Of a stretch of DNA of 8,085 bases, positions 1 to 5,818 are shown piece after piece. Under the pieces are notes generated by a model. That model was given only the letters and a program-made list of their open reading frames with translations, was not told where the DNA came from and ran no database searches. Source of the DNA: Oscillospiraceae bacterium (GTDB taxonomy: Bacteria > Bacillota > Clostridia > Oscillospirales > Ruminococcaceae); the NCBI GenBank assembly GCA_017410745.1, contig JAFPPJ010000156.1, forward strand, positions 1 through 8,085. The letters run 5' to 3'. The position numbers and the translations under genes are program-made. Each line of letters begins with the position of its first letter. Within the stretch, counting starts at the first letter, position 1.

Positions 1-278
1 GTCTTGCAGAGGCGTTCGGTATAGACGATGAAGACAGATTTCAGCGCATATACGAGCTTGACGGCGAGGACTTCGAGCGTGCGCCGGATAAGACGGATGA
101 TTTCATGATAATAGAGCTTACGATATTTCCCGGAAGAAGCACGGCGCAAAAGGGGAATGCCATAAGATATATCACATCAAAGATATCCGAGAGACTGCAA
201 GTTGCGCCGCGGGACATATTTATTGTGATAAATGAGCCGCCGATGGAAAACTGGGGATTTGCAGGACAGCAGAGATAA
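1..278 (+). CDS. Tautomerase family protein, 3' part only
   Basis: The frame starting at base 3 is open from the window edge to a TAA at 276-278 and gives the last 91 residues of a protein whose start lies upstream. The sequence has the pattern of small tautomerases of the Tautomerase_2 (MIF/4-oxalocrotonate tautomerase-like) type: a DRFQRIYEL segment, then a beta strand IIELTIFPGRS, an amphipathic helix, and the C-terminal IFIVINEPPMENWGFAGQQ block, which is very typical of that family. Members are small cytoplasmic enzymes that use an N-terminal proline (after Met removal) as general base in keto-enol tautomerisation or dehalogenation; that residue is outside the window, so activity cannot be judged. 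Substrate is unknown. It is separated from the next gene by a terminator-like hairpin and a promoter, so it belongs to an upstream unit. Confidence 0.8.
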   Translation, partial: LAEAFGIDDEDRFQRIYELDGEDFERAPDKTDDFMIIELTIFPGRSTAQKGNAIRYITSKISERLQVAPRDIFIVINEPPMENWGFAGQQR

Positions 279-286
279 ACTGACCG

Positions 287-321
287 AAAAGCTGTGAAGC
301 GTAAAATGCTTCATGGCTTTT
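287..321 (+). terminator. Terminator hairpin after the tautomerase gene
   Basis: A 14-bp stem lies 8 bases after the stop codon. The left arm is aaaagctgtgaagc (287-300), the loop gtaaaat (301-307) and the right arm gcttcatggctttt (308-321); pairing is complete if two G-U pairs are allowed. The run of T at the 3' end is inside the stem and is only four long, so termination strength is uncertain. With A on one side and T on the other it could work in both directions. Confidence 0.6.
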
Positions 322-397
322 ATGCATATGAAGCAGGTGCTGTGGTATTATACTGTATTTATCTGGATCCGGCAGTATAAATCATTACTTTGATGCA

Positions 398-425
398 TTG
401 ACAAATCGTAAGAACTGTGTATAAT
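398..425 (+). promoter_or_regulatory. Sigma-A-type promoter of the lipoprotein gene
   Basis: TTGACA at 398-403 and TATAAT at 420-425 are both perfect consensus hexamers, with a 16-bp spacer. The start of transcription would be near 432, leaving about 40 bases of leader before the ATG at 473. A GGAGG ribosome binding site sits at 463-467, five bases before that ATG. No operator-like palindrome is visible around it, so strong constitutive expression is the simplest reading. Confidence 0.85.
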
Positions 426-472
426 ATAGAAAGGATATCGTATATAGGACTGATAGTATACCGGAGGTTCAT

Positions 473-1690
473 ATGAAAAGATCAATACCATTATTTGCAC
501 TTATTGCCGTAATGTCGGCTATGACTGCCTGCGGCTCAAACAAGCCCGTTCCCGAGAGCTCGCAGACCTCTCAGACTGCCGTATCTGATGCCGAGATCAC
601 CGCAGAGACTACAACTGCTGAAACCACGGCTGAAACAACGGCCGAAACTGCAGCGGAAACCACGGCGGAAACTGCCGCAAACAAAGCAAGTGTCAAGGAT
701 ATTGCGGGCGTGTGGTTCGAGGATTCTCTCGATGCGAGGACGCTCACTATAAATGAAGACGGTACGTTCACTCTTGAATACAGGGGCGGCGGTGCAAAAA
801 ACGGCACTGTAAAGGCGGAGACCAAGGTATCCGATGACGGTACCGAGAAAGTGTGGTATTCTCTGTATAATATTGATGATCTGTGGCTGGAATTTCCGGG
901 AGAGGCAGACGGAGGACAGCTCCTTGATATATACGGCACTCCCGTTGATGAGACCGAGGTGCATTTCCGCCGTGATATCGCGATACGCGATGAAGGCATC
1001 GACGATCCCGACCCGAACGAATACGGCTATTATCCCGTATACAGTGCGCCTGCAACAGGCGTAAGCGTGGCTGACCTTGACGGTTCATGGCAATGCGGGG
1101 AAAAATACATCTATTTCCATGACGGCAGTTTTTATACAGGTCAGTTTGTGATAACGAATGAAGATAAGACCATAGAAGAGGGCTATGTCAACCTTGAATA
1201 CAGCCTTGATCCCGATGGTAACAAAGAGTATTGGTACAATCTTTACACAAATACGGGCGAATTTATTATGGGCTTCGGTGTCACCGGAGATATACCGCTC
1301 AACGATCTCTATGCAGGCCAGTCGGGCGAGCCGCATTACGAACGCGAGGAAATGATCACTGCGGATTCTTACCTCGGGACATGGGCAGCAGGCAGGATGG
1401 ACGCTGTGATCGAAGAGGATGCCGGTGATTATGTTGTAAGCATCAAATGGAACATCAGTGCATCAGAAGGCGCTGTCTGGGAATACAGATGCACTTATGA
1501 TGAGAGCGCCGGTATACTCTGCTGCATCGGTGCCGGGAAACGCACGGACTATGCAGTCAATGAGGACGGCGAACAAACAAATACCGATGTTTATGACGAC
1601 GGTTCGGCCACATTCAAGATACTCGACGGGGCTCTTGTCTGGTTAGATGAAAAGGAAGACATGGGAGATCCCGTAGAATTCATGAGATAA
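473..1690 (+). CDS. Secreted lipoprotein with Thr/Ala/Glu linker and repeated beta-rich domains
   Basis: The 405-residue product begins with a lipoprotein signal peptide: KR at 2-3, a hydrophobic core at 5-17 and a lipobox M-T-A-C with Cys20 as the lipidated residue, so it should be anchored outside the cytoplasmic membrane. Residues 21-72 form a low-complexity spacer with repeated ETTA/ETAA units. Two related domains follow, at about 73-167 and 197-291. Each opens with SV-x-D-[IL]-x-G-x-W, has an inner G-[TY]-V-[KN]-x-E block, then DG-x-x-[KE]-x-WY-x-LY, and ends near [HF]-x-R-[RE]. The third domain (297-405) opens with YLGTW and contains WEYRCTYD and YDDGSATFKI, a pattern I recall from many uncharacterised Ruminococcus/Clostridia lipoproteins. 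No catalytic motif is seen; the strand-rich G-x-W starts suggest lipocalin-like binding or surface domains, but this is a guess. It is a single-gene unit between a promoter and a terminator. Function unknown. Confidence 0.85.
   Translation: MKRSIPLFALIAVMSAMTACGSNKPVPESSQTSQTAVSDAEITAETTTAETTAETTAETAAETTAETAANKASVKDIAGVWFEDSLDARTLTINEDGTFTLEYRGGGAKNGTVKAETKVSDDGTEKVWYSLYNIDDLWLEFPGEADGGQLLDIYGTPVDETEVHFRRDIAIRDEGIDDPDPNEYGYYPVYSAPATGVSVADLDGSWQCGEKYIYFHDGSFYTGQFVITNEDKTIEEGYVNLEYSLDPDGNKEYWYNLYTNTGEFIMGFGVTGDIPLNDLYAGQSGEPHYEREEMITADSYLGTWAAGRMDAVIEEDAGDYVVSIKWNISASEGAVWEYRCTYDESAGILCCIGAGKRTDYAVNEDGEQTNTDVYDDGSATFKILDGALVWLDEKEDMGDPVEFMR
602..679 (+). repeat. Degenerate 12-base repeat coding (E-T-T-A)n linker
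   Basis: Codons 44-69 of the lipoprotein gene are built from near-copies of a 12-base unit, gaaaccacggct and variants such as gaaacaacggcc and gaaactgcagcg, coding Glu-Thr-[Thr/Ala]-Ala. Copies differ mainly at third positions, so the array is old or kept variable enough to limit slippage. Gain or loss of units would keep the reading frame. Such spacers typically lift surface domains away from the membrane and through the wall, and the threonines could be glycosylated; both are inferences. Confidence 0.8.
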
Positions 1691-1710
1691 GCACATCATA
1701 TCTTTCAATG

Positions 1711-1741
1711 CATCCCTCCCTTTTGGGAGGGATGTTAATTT
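1711..1741 (+). terminator. Strong terminator of the lipoprotein gene
   Basis: A perfect 10-bp GC-rich stem, catccctccc (1711-1720) and gggagggatg (1725-1734), encloses a TTTT loop and is followed by ttaattt. It begins 20 bases after the stop codon. This separates the lipoprotein gene from the metal-related operon that follows. Confidence 0.85.
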
Positions 1742-1747
1742 CCGGCG

Positions 1748-1759
1748 GTTAGCGTTAGC
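1748..1759 (+). promoter_or_regulatory. Two direct GTTAGC half-sites upstream of the -35
   Basis: gttagc occurs twice head to tail (1748-1753 and 1754-1759), 20 bases before the -35 hexamer of the next promoter. The same hexamer is the half-site of the palindromes at 1811-1858 and 5799-5818, so this may be an extra contact for the same regulator. A direct rather than inverted arrangement makes this weaker evidence than those palindromes. Confidence 0.35.
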
Positions 1760-1779
1760 TTATTTTATACAATTTTACA

Positions 1780-1808
1780 TTGACATTTATATCGGGACAT
1801 GATAAAAT
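1780..1808 (+). promoter_or_regulatory. Extended -10 promoter of the ATPase operon
   Basis: TTGACA at 1780-1785 and TAAAAT at 1803-1808 are 17 bp apart, and the -10 is preceded by TGA, giving the extended form TGnTAAAAT. Transcription would start near 1815, inside the palindromic region 1811-1830, so a bound regulator there would block initiation. This supports repression rather than activation. Confidence 0.85.
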
Positions 1809-1810
1809 AT

Positions 1811-1858
1811 AAGTTAGCAATATACAACTTGTGACTATAGGTTATCCATTGCTAACTT
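1811..1858. promoter_or_regulatory. Double palindromic operator, probably for a metal-responsive repressor
   Basis: Two 20-bp imperfect palindromes of the form AAGTTAGC-N4-GCTAACTT lie side by side. Site 1 is 1811-1830 (left half exact, right half tacaactt degenerate) and spans the predicted transcription start. Site 2 is 1839-1858 (aggttatc-catt-gctaactt, right half exact). The outer exact halves also form an 11-bp perfect inverted repeat (1811-1821 with 1848-1858). Site 2 shares the 10-mer ctataggtta (1835-1844) and its distance to GCTAAY with the feo leader at 5795-5816. The GGTTAGC core resembles the half-site of DtxR/IdeR-type iron boxes; it does not resemble a Fur box. The regulator is not encoded in the window, and DtxR-family control is inferred. 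Confidence 0.7.
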
Positions 1859-1877
1859 AAAATGAAAGGATGATATT

Positions 1878-2159
1878 ATGAATTACAAAAGTCTTGCTAT
1901 GATCGCAGGCGGTTTTCTTATGGGTACAGCGGGTGTCAAGCTGCTGTCATCAAGGGACGCAAAAAAGGTATATGCCCACACCACTGCAGCAGTTATACGC
2001 ATGAAGGATTGTATCATGAAGACCGTCACAGATATCCGTGAGGGCTGCGGCGATATATACGCTGAGGCAAAGGAGATCAATGAGAATATTGCCTGTGAAT
2101 GCGATCTCGAGGAGATAGAGGATACAAGCGATGAATGTCCGGAGGACAATGCTCAATGA
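1878..2159 (+). CDS. Small single-span membrane protein, DUF6110-like, candidate FezA-type partner of the ATPase
   Basis: This is a 93-residue protein. It has a glycine-rich membrane segment at about 6-24 containing a GxxxG packing motif (G12-G16, with G11 and G19 nearby), then a long charged amphipathic helix region at about 26-70 with Cys45 and Cys57. It ends in a strongly acidic tail (76-91) with Cys73, Cys75 and Cys87. The N-terminal pattern (NYKSLA, GGFLMGTAGVK, SRDAKK) matches what I know as DUF6110, small proteins regularly found just upstream of metal P-type ATPases in Clostridia. Its stop overlaps the start of the ATPase gene, so the two are probably translationally coupled and work together. 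The start is supported by aaagga at 1865-1870, seven bases before the ATG. In fez loci a small membrane protein (FezA) is paired with the P1B-6 ATPase FezB for ferrosome formation; equating this gene with FezA rests on size, topology and position, not on a search. Confidence 0.75.
   Translation: MNYKSLAMIAGGFLMGTAGVKLLSSRDAKKVYAHTTAAVIRMKDCIMKTVTDIREGCGDIYAEAKEINENIACECDLEEIEDTSDECPEDNAQ
2141..2146 (+). promoter_or_regulatory. Ribosome binding site that fixes the ATPase start
   Basis: ggagga at 2141-2146 lies nine bases before the ATG at 2156. An in-frame upstream ATG at 2135 would place this strong site inside the coding region and has no comparable sequence ahead of it. The 2156 start also gives the usual ATGA overlap with the previous gene and a protein beginning directly at the conserved N-terminal domain. 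Confidence 0.7.
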
Positions 2160-4234
2160 AATGCATTATCCTGCATGAGTCGAAAAGACGGCTGAGAGTG
2201 CATCTTTCGCAGGGGAGGATGACGCTCGAACAGGCAGATATGGTGGAGTATTACCTCAGGTCAAAGAGCTTCGTGCGCAGAGTAAAGGTGTTTGACCGCA
2301 CCTGTGATGCGGTGATAGAGTACAGCGGAGAGAGAACGGCTGTTATATCCGCCCTGGCATCCTTTGCATATACGGAAGAAGTCAGACAGCTCGTGCCGGA
2401 GCACACGGGAAGAGCCCTTGACAGGGAGTTTGAGGACAGGCTTATTTTCATGATCGCAAGGCGGTACATAGGGAAGCTTATAATGCCTATGCCAATACGC
2501 TATGCGGGAGCGGTCATAAAGTCCCTGAAGTATGTATGGGAAGCCGTAAAGTGCATAGCAAGAGGCAGGATAGAAGTATCCATACTCGATGCCACAGCCA
2601 TAGTCGTGTCACTTATCAGGGGCGACAGGGCTACAGCATCCTCTGTCATGTTCCTTCTCAGGCTCGGTGAGCTCCTTGAAGAATGGACTCACAAGCGCTC
2701 GGTGGATGACCTTGCGGGTACGCTGTCCCTGGGCGTGGAAAAGGTATGGCTCACCGGCGGCGAACATGATATCCTCGTCCCCGTTAAGTCGGTGAAGGCA
2801 GGGGACAGCATCATAGTGCGCACAGGAGGTATGATACCTCTTGACGGCAAGGTCATATCCGGAGAGGCAGAGGTCAATCAGTCGTCTATGACGGGAGAGG
2901 CGATGCCTGTCCGCAAGACAGAGGGAAGCTATGTCTATGCAGGAACAGTGGTAGAAGACGGCAGTATCGTGATATGCGTTGACAAGACCGCAGGCAGCGG
3001 ACGATATGACCGTATTGTCAAAATGATAGAAGACTCGGAGAAGCTCAAATCCGAGGCGGAGAGCAAGGCGGCACATCTTGCGGATAAGCTGGTGCCCTAT
3101 AGTCTGGGCGGCACGGTGATAACGTATCTGCTCACAAGAAATGCTCAGAGAGCGCTCTCGTTCCTTATGGTGGACTTTTCCTGTGCGCTCAAGCTGGCAA
3201 TGCCCATATCTGTAATATCAGCCATGCGCGAATGCGGGATCCACGGTATCACGGTCAAGGGCGGAAAATTCCTTGAGGCGGTAGCCGATGCGGATACCAT
3301 AGTATTTGACAAGACGGGTACTCTCACGCATGCAGAGCCAAAAGTTTCCGGTATAGTGACTTTCGGAGGAAATGATGAGCAGGAGTGTTTGCGGCTTGCG
3401 GCCTGCCTTGAAGAGCATTTCCCTCATTCCATCGCAAACGCTGTAGTGAACGAGGCGGAATCAAGAGGCATCACCCACGAGGAAAAGCACTCTGCCGTAC
3501 AGTATGTGGTGGCTCACGGTATCTCAAGCACGATAGACGGAGAAAAATGCATCATAGGCAGCTATCACTTTGTATTTGAGGATGAGGGGACTGTTATCCC
3601 CGAGGGCGAGGAACACAAGCTCAATGAGCTGCCCGAGGAATGTTCAAGGCTGTATCTTGCGGTGGGCGGAAGGCTTGCTGCGGTGCTGTGCATAGAAGAC
3701 CCCCTGCGTGATGAGGCTGCAGAGGTAATATCCGCACTTCACGAGCTTGGCATCACAAAGACAGTCATGATGACAGGCGACGGTAAGCACGCCGCACGCT
3801 CTGCGGCTAACAAGTCGGGCGTGGATGAATACTATTCCGAGGTGCTCCCCGAGGATAAGGCGGCGTATATAAGGCATGAGCATGAGCTTGGCAGAAAGGT
3901 CATCATGATAGGTGACGGCGTGAACGATTCACCGGCGCTGTCGGAAGCCGATGCAGGCATTGCCATAAATACAGGTGCGGCTATAGCCCGTGAGATCGCG
4001 GATATCATGATAAATGCCGATGATCTGCGTTCGATCATCGTTCTGCGGCGCATCAGCGAAGAACTGATGAAGAGGATAAATTCTAACTACCGCACGATAA
4101 TAGGCTTCAATTTCAGCCTTATTGTGCTTGGAGCATTGGGACTGCTGCCGCCTGCGACTTCCGCATTCCTGCACAATACCTCCACTATAGTGATAGGCAC
4201 TGCGAGCATGAGAAATTATCTGAAAGAAGAATAA
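2156..4234 (+). CDS. Metal-translocating P-type ATPase with S-C-A site (P1B-6, FezB-like)
   Basis: The 692-residue product has the full P-type ATPase core: TGE of the actuator domain (246-248), the phosphorylation site DKTGT (Asp385), an HFPHS motif at 421-425 in place of the usual nucleotide-domain HP, MTGDG (539-543) and the hinge GDGVND (586-591). Residues 1-75 look like a degenerate heavy-metal-associated domain (HMA_2 type) with no CxxC. Membrane segments fall around 95-175 (N-terminal group, with LDATAI), 313-357 and 648-685 (with LHN at 672-674). The metal-site motif in the fourth core helix is D-F-S-C-A-L-K, so S342-C343-A344 replaces CPC or SPC; SCA is the hallmark I recall for subclass P1B-6. 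That subclass includes FezB of ferrosomes and is often found near feoAB, as here. Iron is therefore the best substrate guess, with Mn or other divalent metals possible. The start at 2156 is preferred over 2135 because of the ribosome binding site. Length is normal for the family and no key catalytic residue is missing. Confidence 0.88.
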   Translation: MKCIILHESKRRLRVHLSQGRMTLEQADMVEYYLRSKSFVRRVKVFDRTCDAVIEYSGERTAVISALASFAYTEEVRQLVPEHTGRALDREFEDRLIFMIARRYIGKLIMPMPIRYAGAVIKSLKYVWEAVKCIARGRIEVSILDATAIVVSLIRGDRATASSVMFLLRLGELLEEWTHKRSVDDLAGTLSLGVEKVWLTGGEHDILVPVKSVKAGDSIIVRTGGMIPLDGKVISGEAEVNQSSMTGEAMPVRKTEGSYVYAGTVVEDGSIVICVDKTAGSGRYDRIVKMIEDSEKLKSEAESKAAHLADKLVPYSLGGTVITYLLTRNAQRALSFLMVDFSCALKLAMPISVISAMRECGIHGITVKGGKFLEAVADADTIVFDKTGTLTHAEPKVSGIVTFGGNDEQECLRLAACLEEHFPHSIANAVVNEAESRGITHEEKHSAVQYVVAHGISSTIDGEKCIIGSYHFVFEDEGTVIPEGEEHKLNELPEECSRLYLAVGGRLAAVLCIEDPLRDEAAEVISALHELGITKTVMMTGDGKHAARSAANKSGVDEYYSEVLPEDKAAYIRHEHELGRKVIMIGDGVNDSPALSEADAGIAINTGAAIAREIADIMINADDLRSIIVLRRISEELMKRINSNYRTIIGFNFSLIVLGALGLLPPATSAFLHNTSTIVIGTASMRNYLKEE

Positions 4235-4259
4235 CACAAGAACGGTGTAAGAGGCTGAT

Positions 4260-5231
4260 ATGGATATTAAGATCGTAAAGGCACCCGATGCGCGGGGAAA
4301 TATCCTGTACGGGATAACAAAAGGCATAGTCAGACTTATAGATATGAGACAGGAGCTTTCGGGGACAAAGGAAGAGATACTTGCAAGGGCAGCAGAAAAG
4401 AATGCAAAGAACCGCAGCTTTTTCGAGCCTGCCGATAATAAGGCATATTATACCGACCATATTATTGACGGCTATCACTGTACAGAGATAGATATGCAGA
4501 AGACCCGTAAGAAATGGGCTGTGCTGTTCGTATTCGGCGGTGGCATGATACTCGGCTCCGATAGGGGCGACATCGGGCTGTCGAGAAAGATAGCGCAGAT
4601 CACCGACAGTGATGTGTGGTTCCCGTACTATCCGATGTGTCATGAGCATGATATGCTTGAAAACATGCAGATGATCTTCGGATGCTATGAGAAGATGCTG
4701 GAAAATTATGCTCCCGAAAATATAATAGTACTCGGCTTCTCATCCGGCGGTGCGCTCGCACTCGATCTTATCACATACATAAACGAGCTCAATGACAGGG
4801 ACAGGGCCATCCCTATGCCTGCAATGCTCATCCCGGTATCACCCGGGAGCGTGCCGGTGAACGACAAGGAGCGGGAGCGTATCAGAAGGCTCGACAGAAA
4901 GGATATGATAGTGCCCGCATCATATATGGAGACTGCGCGGGAGATAATGTGCTGCGGACACGATGTCGATGAAAAATACCTTGCCACGGCTCACGGCGAT
5001 TTCAGGAATGCTCCGCCCACACACTTTTTCTACGGCAGTCATGAGACGCTGTATGCATTTGCGCCAAGCTATGCCGCTTCTTTCAGGAAAGCAGGCGCAG
5101 AGTGCGTTTTCCATGTTGGCAAGGGGATGCATCACTGCTATACCCTGCAATATTTCATACCCGGATGCAAAAGTGCATTTGACGATCTGATGAGGTTGAT
5201 AAACGAATTCAAGAAAGGCAGCGGAACATGA
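4260..5231 (+). CDS. Alpha/beta hydrolase of the hormone-sensitive-lipase type, substrate unknown
   Basis: The 323-residue protein has no signal peptide and should be cytoplasmic. The oxyanion-hole motif is FGGGM (92-96, the HGGG equivalent, with Phe in place of His). The nucleophile elbow is G-F-S-S-G (159-163, Ser161). The C-terminal part, FFYGSHETLY then GMHHCY, supplies a likely acid at Glu262 (Asp is usual) and His291 or His292 as base. These features fit the Abhydrolase_3/HSL esterase group. An N-terminal region of about 80 residues with charged helices precedes the fold, as in other family members. An AAGAGG ribosome binding site (4249-4254) lies in the 25-base gap after the ATPase stop, and the gene overlaps the next one by ATGA, so it is probably co-transcribed with the ATPase operon. 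It could be an esterase, amidase or lipid-modifying enzyme; nothing in the sequence decides. Confidence 0.8.
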   Translation: MDIKIVKAPDARGNILYGITKGIVRLIDMRQELSGTKEEILARAAEKNAKNRSFFEPADNKAYYTDHIIDGYHCTEIDMQKTRKKWAVLFVFGGGMILGSDRGDIGLSRKIAQITDSDVWFPYYPMCHEHDMLENMQMIFGCYEKMLENYAPENIIVLGFSSGGALALDLITYINELNDRDRAIPMPAMLIPVSPGSVPVNDKERERIRRLDRKDMIVPASYMETAREIMCCGHDVDEKYLATAHGDFRNAPPTHFFYGSHETLYAFAPSYAASFRKAGAECVFHVGKGMHHCYTLQYFIPGCKSAFDDLMRLINEFKKGSGT

Positions 5232-5728
5232 TAGTGAGTTTTCTTTGCGGGCTCATGATGATGGCAGGGCTTTTCCTTATGCTTCTGTCGGGAGTGGGCT
5301 TCATACAGGACATAAAATTCTTCGGCTCTGCGCCGAAGGAAGTGCGGGATGTGGTGCCGGTAAATAAGCCCGAGCGTTTTCGCGGTCAGCATACGGTCGG
5401 ATGGGTCATGGCTGTGATATCAATATTGATGCTCATCGCCGCTCCTGTAATTGGCGCTGCGGACGGCATAAAGAACGGTCTTGGCTTCTGGCAGCTGTTT
5501 ATCAGATTCAATGTGATGTGGCTCATGATGAAGGCATTTGACATAGTTTTCTTTGACTGGGTGCTGCTGTGCAATGCGGGCTTTGATTTCTTTCCGCGCT
5601 TCTATCCGGAGACAAAGCCTGTGCTCGGTCATTATCTGTTCGGATATAACTATAAAACACATCTTGCACATATCATCGGGGGAGCGGTAGTCTCAGCCGT
5701 GCTTGCATGGATATGCACGCTTATATGA
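5228..5728 (+). CDS. Small polytopic membrane protein of unknown function
   Basis: The 166-residue product has about four membrane segments (3-24, 56-78, 87-115 and 144-164). Between the first two lies a polar loop (28-55) with K/R-rich stretches. Between the last two is an aromatic-rich loop (FDFFPRFYPETKP, 119-131) followed by GHYLFGYNYKTH. The several His, Asp and Tyr residues in that region could bind a ligand or metal but do not form a motif I know. Its ATG overlaps the hydrolase stop by four bases (ATGA), so it is translationally coupled to that gene and is the last gene of the operon. I do not recognise the family. It is a real gene judging from the overlap, membrane pattern and clean end before a terminator. 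Confidence 0.7.
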   Translation: MIVSFLCGLMMMAGLFLMLLSGVGFIQDIKFFGSAPKEVRDVVPVNKPERFRGQHTVGWVMAVISILMLIAAPVIGAADGIKNGLGFWQLFIRFNVMWLMMKAFDIVFFDWVLLCNAGFDFFPRFYPETKPVLGHYLFGYNYKTHLAHIIGGAVVSAVLAWICTLI

Positions 5729-5763
5729 CGGCAGCAGGATCGCTTTGTACTCAATGAGCATAT

Positions 5764-5793
5764 ATGAAGATCGGCGCAAGCCGATTTTCATTT
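5764..5793 (+). terminator. Terminator of the ATPase operon, GCAA tetraloop
   Basis: A 12-bp stem with one G-U pair, atgaagatcggc (5764-5775) and gccgattttcat (5780-5791), closes on a gcaa loop of the stable GNRA type. The T-rich stretch is mostly in the right arm and continues to 5793. It starts 35 bases after the stop codon and ends one base before the feo operator palindrome. Confidence 0.7.
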
Positions 5794-5794
5794 G

Positions 5795-5818
5795 CTATAG
5801 GTTAGCATTCGCTAATCA
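5795..5818. promoter_or_regulatory. feo operator, same palindrome as upstream of the ATPase operon
   Basis: The 20-bp palindrome aggttagc-attc-gctaatca (5799-5818) has an exact TTAGC-N4-GCTAA core and keeps 6 of 8 positions between halves. It is preceded by ctat, so ctataggtta (5795-5804) is identical to 1835-1844, with GCTAAY following at the same spacing. This is the second instance of AAGTTAGC-N4-GCTAACTT in the window and lies 25 bases before the feoA start. No consensus promoter is evident. The TGCTATAG within 5793-5800 could act as an extended -10 but has no -35 at the proper distance. Iron-responsive repression is the expected role for a feo leader; the regulator identity is inferred. 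Confidence 0.7.

Noticed and set aside
571..999. Reverse-strand open frame rich in Ser-Ala-Val repeats
   Set aside because: It is the complement of the ETTA-coding repeat in the lipoprotein gene. It has no ribosome binding site and its repeats are explained by the + strand gene.
1811..1858. RNA hairpin or riboswitch in the operon leader
   Set aside because: The predicted start near 1815 removes part of the left arm. The same palindrome at feoA has only a 4-base centre, which points to a DNA operator rather than a folded RNA.
1739..1860. Fur box
   Set aside because: No GATAATGATAATCATTATC-like sequence is present here or at 5790-5842. The palindrome is of the GTTAGC type.
2135..2158. Upstream ATG for the ATPase adding seven residues
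   Set aside because: The GGAGGA site lies inside this extension and fits the ATG at 2156. No ribosome binding site precedes 2135.
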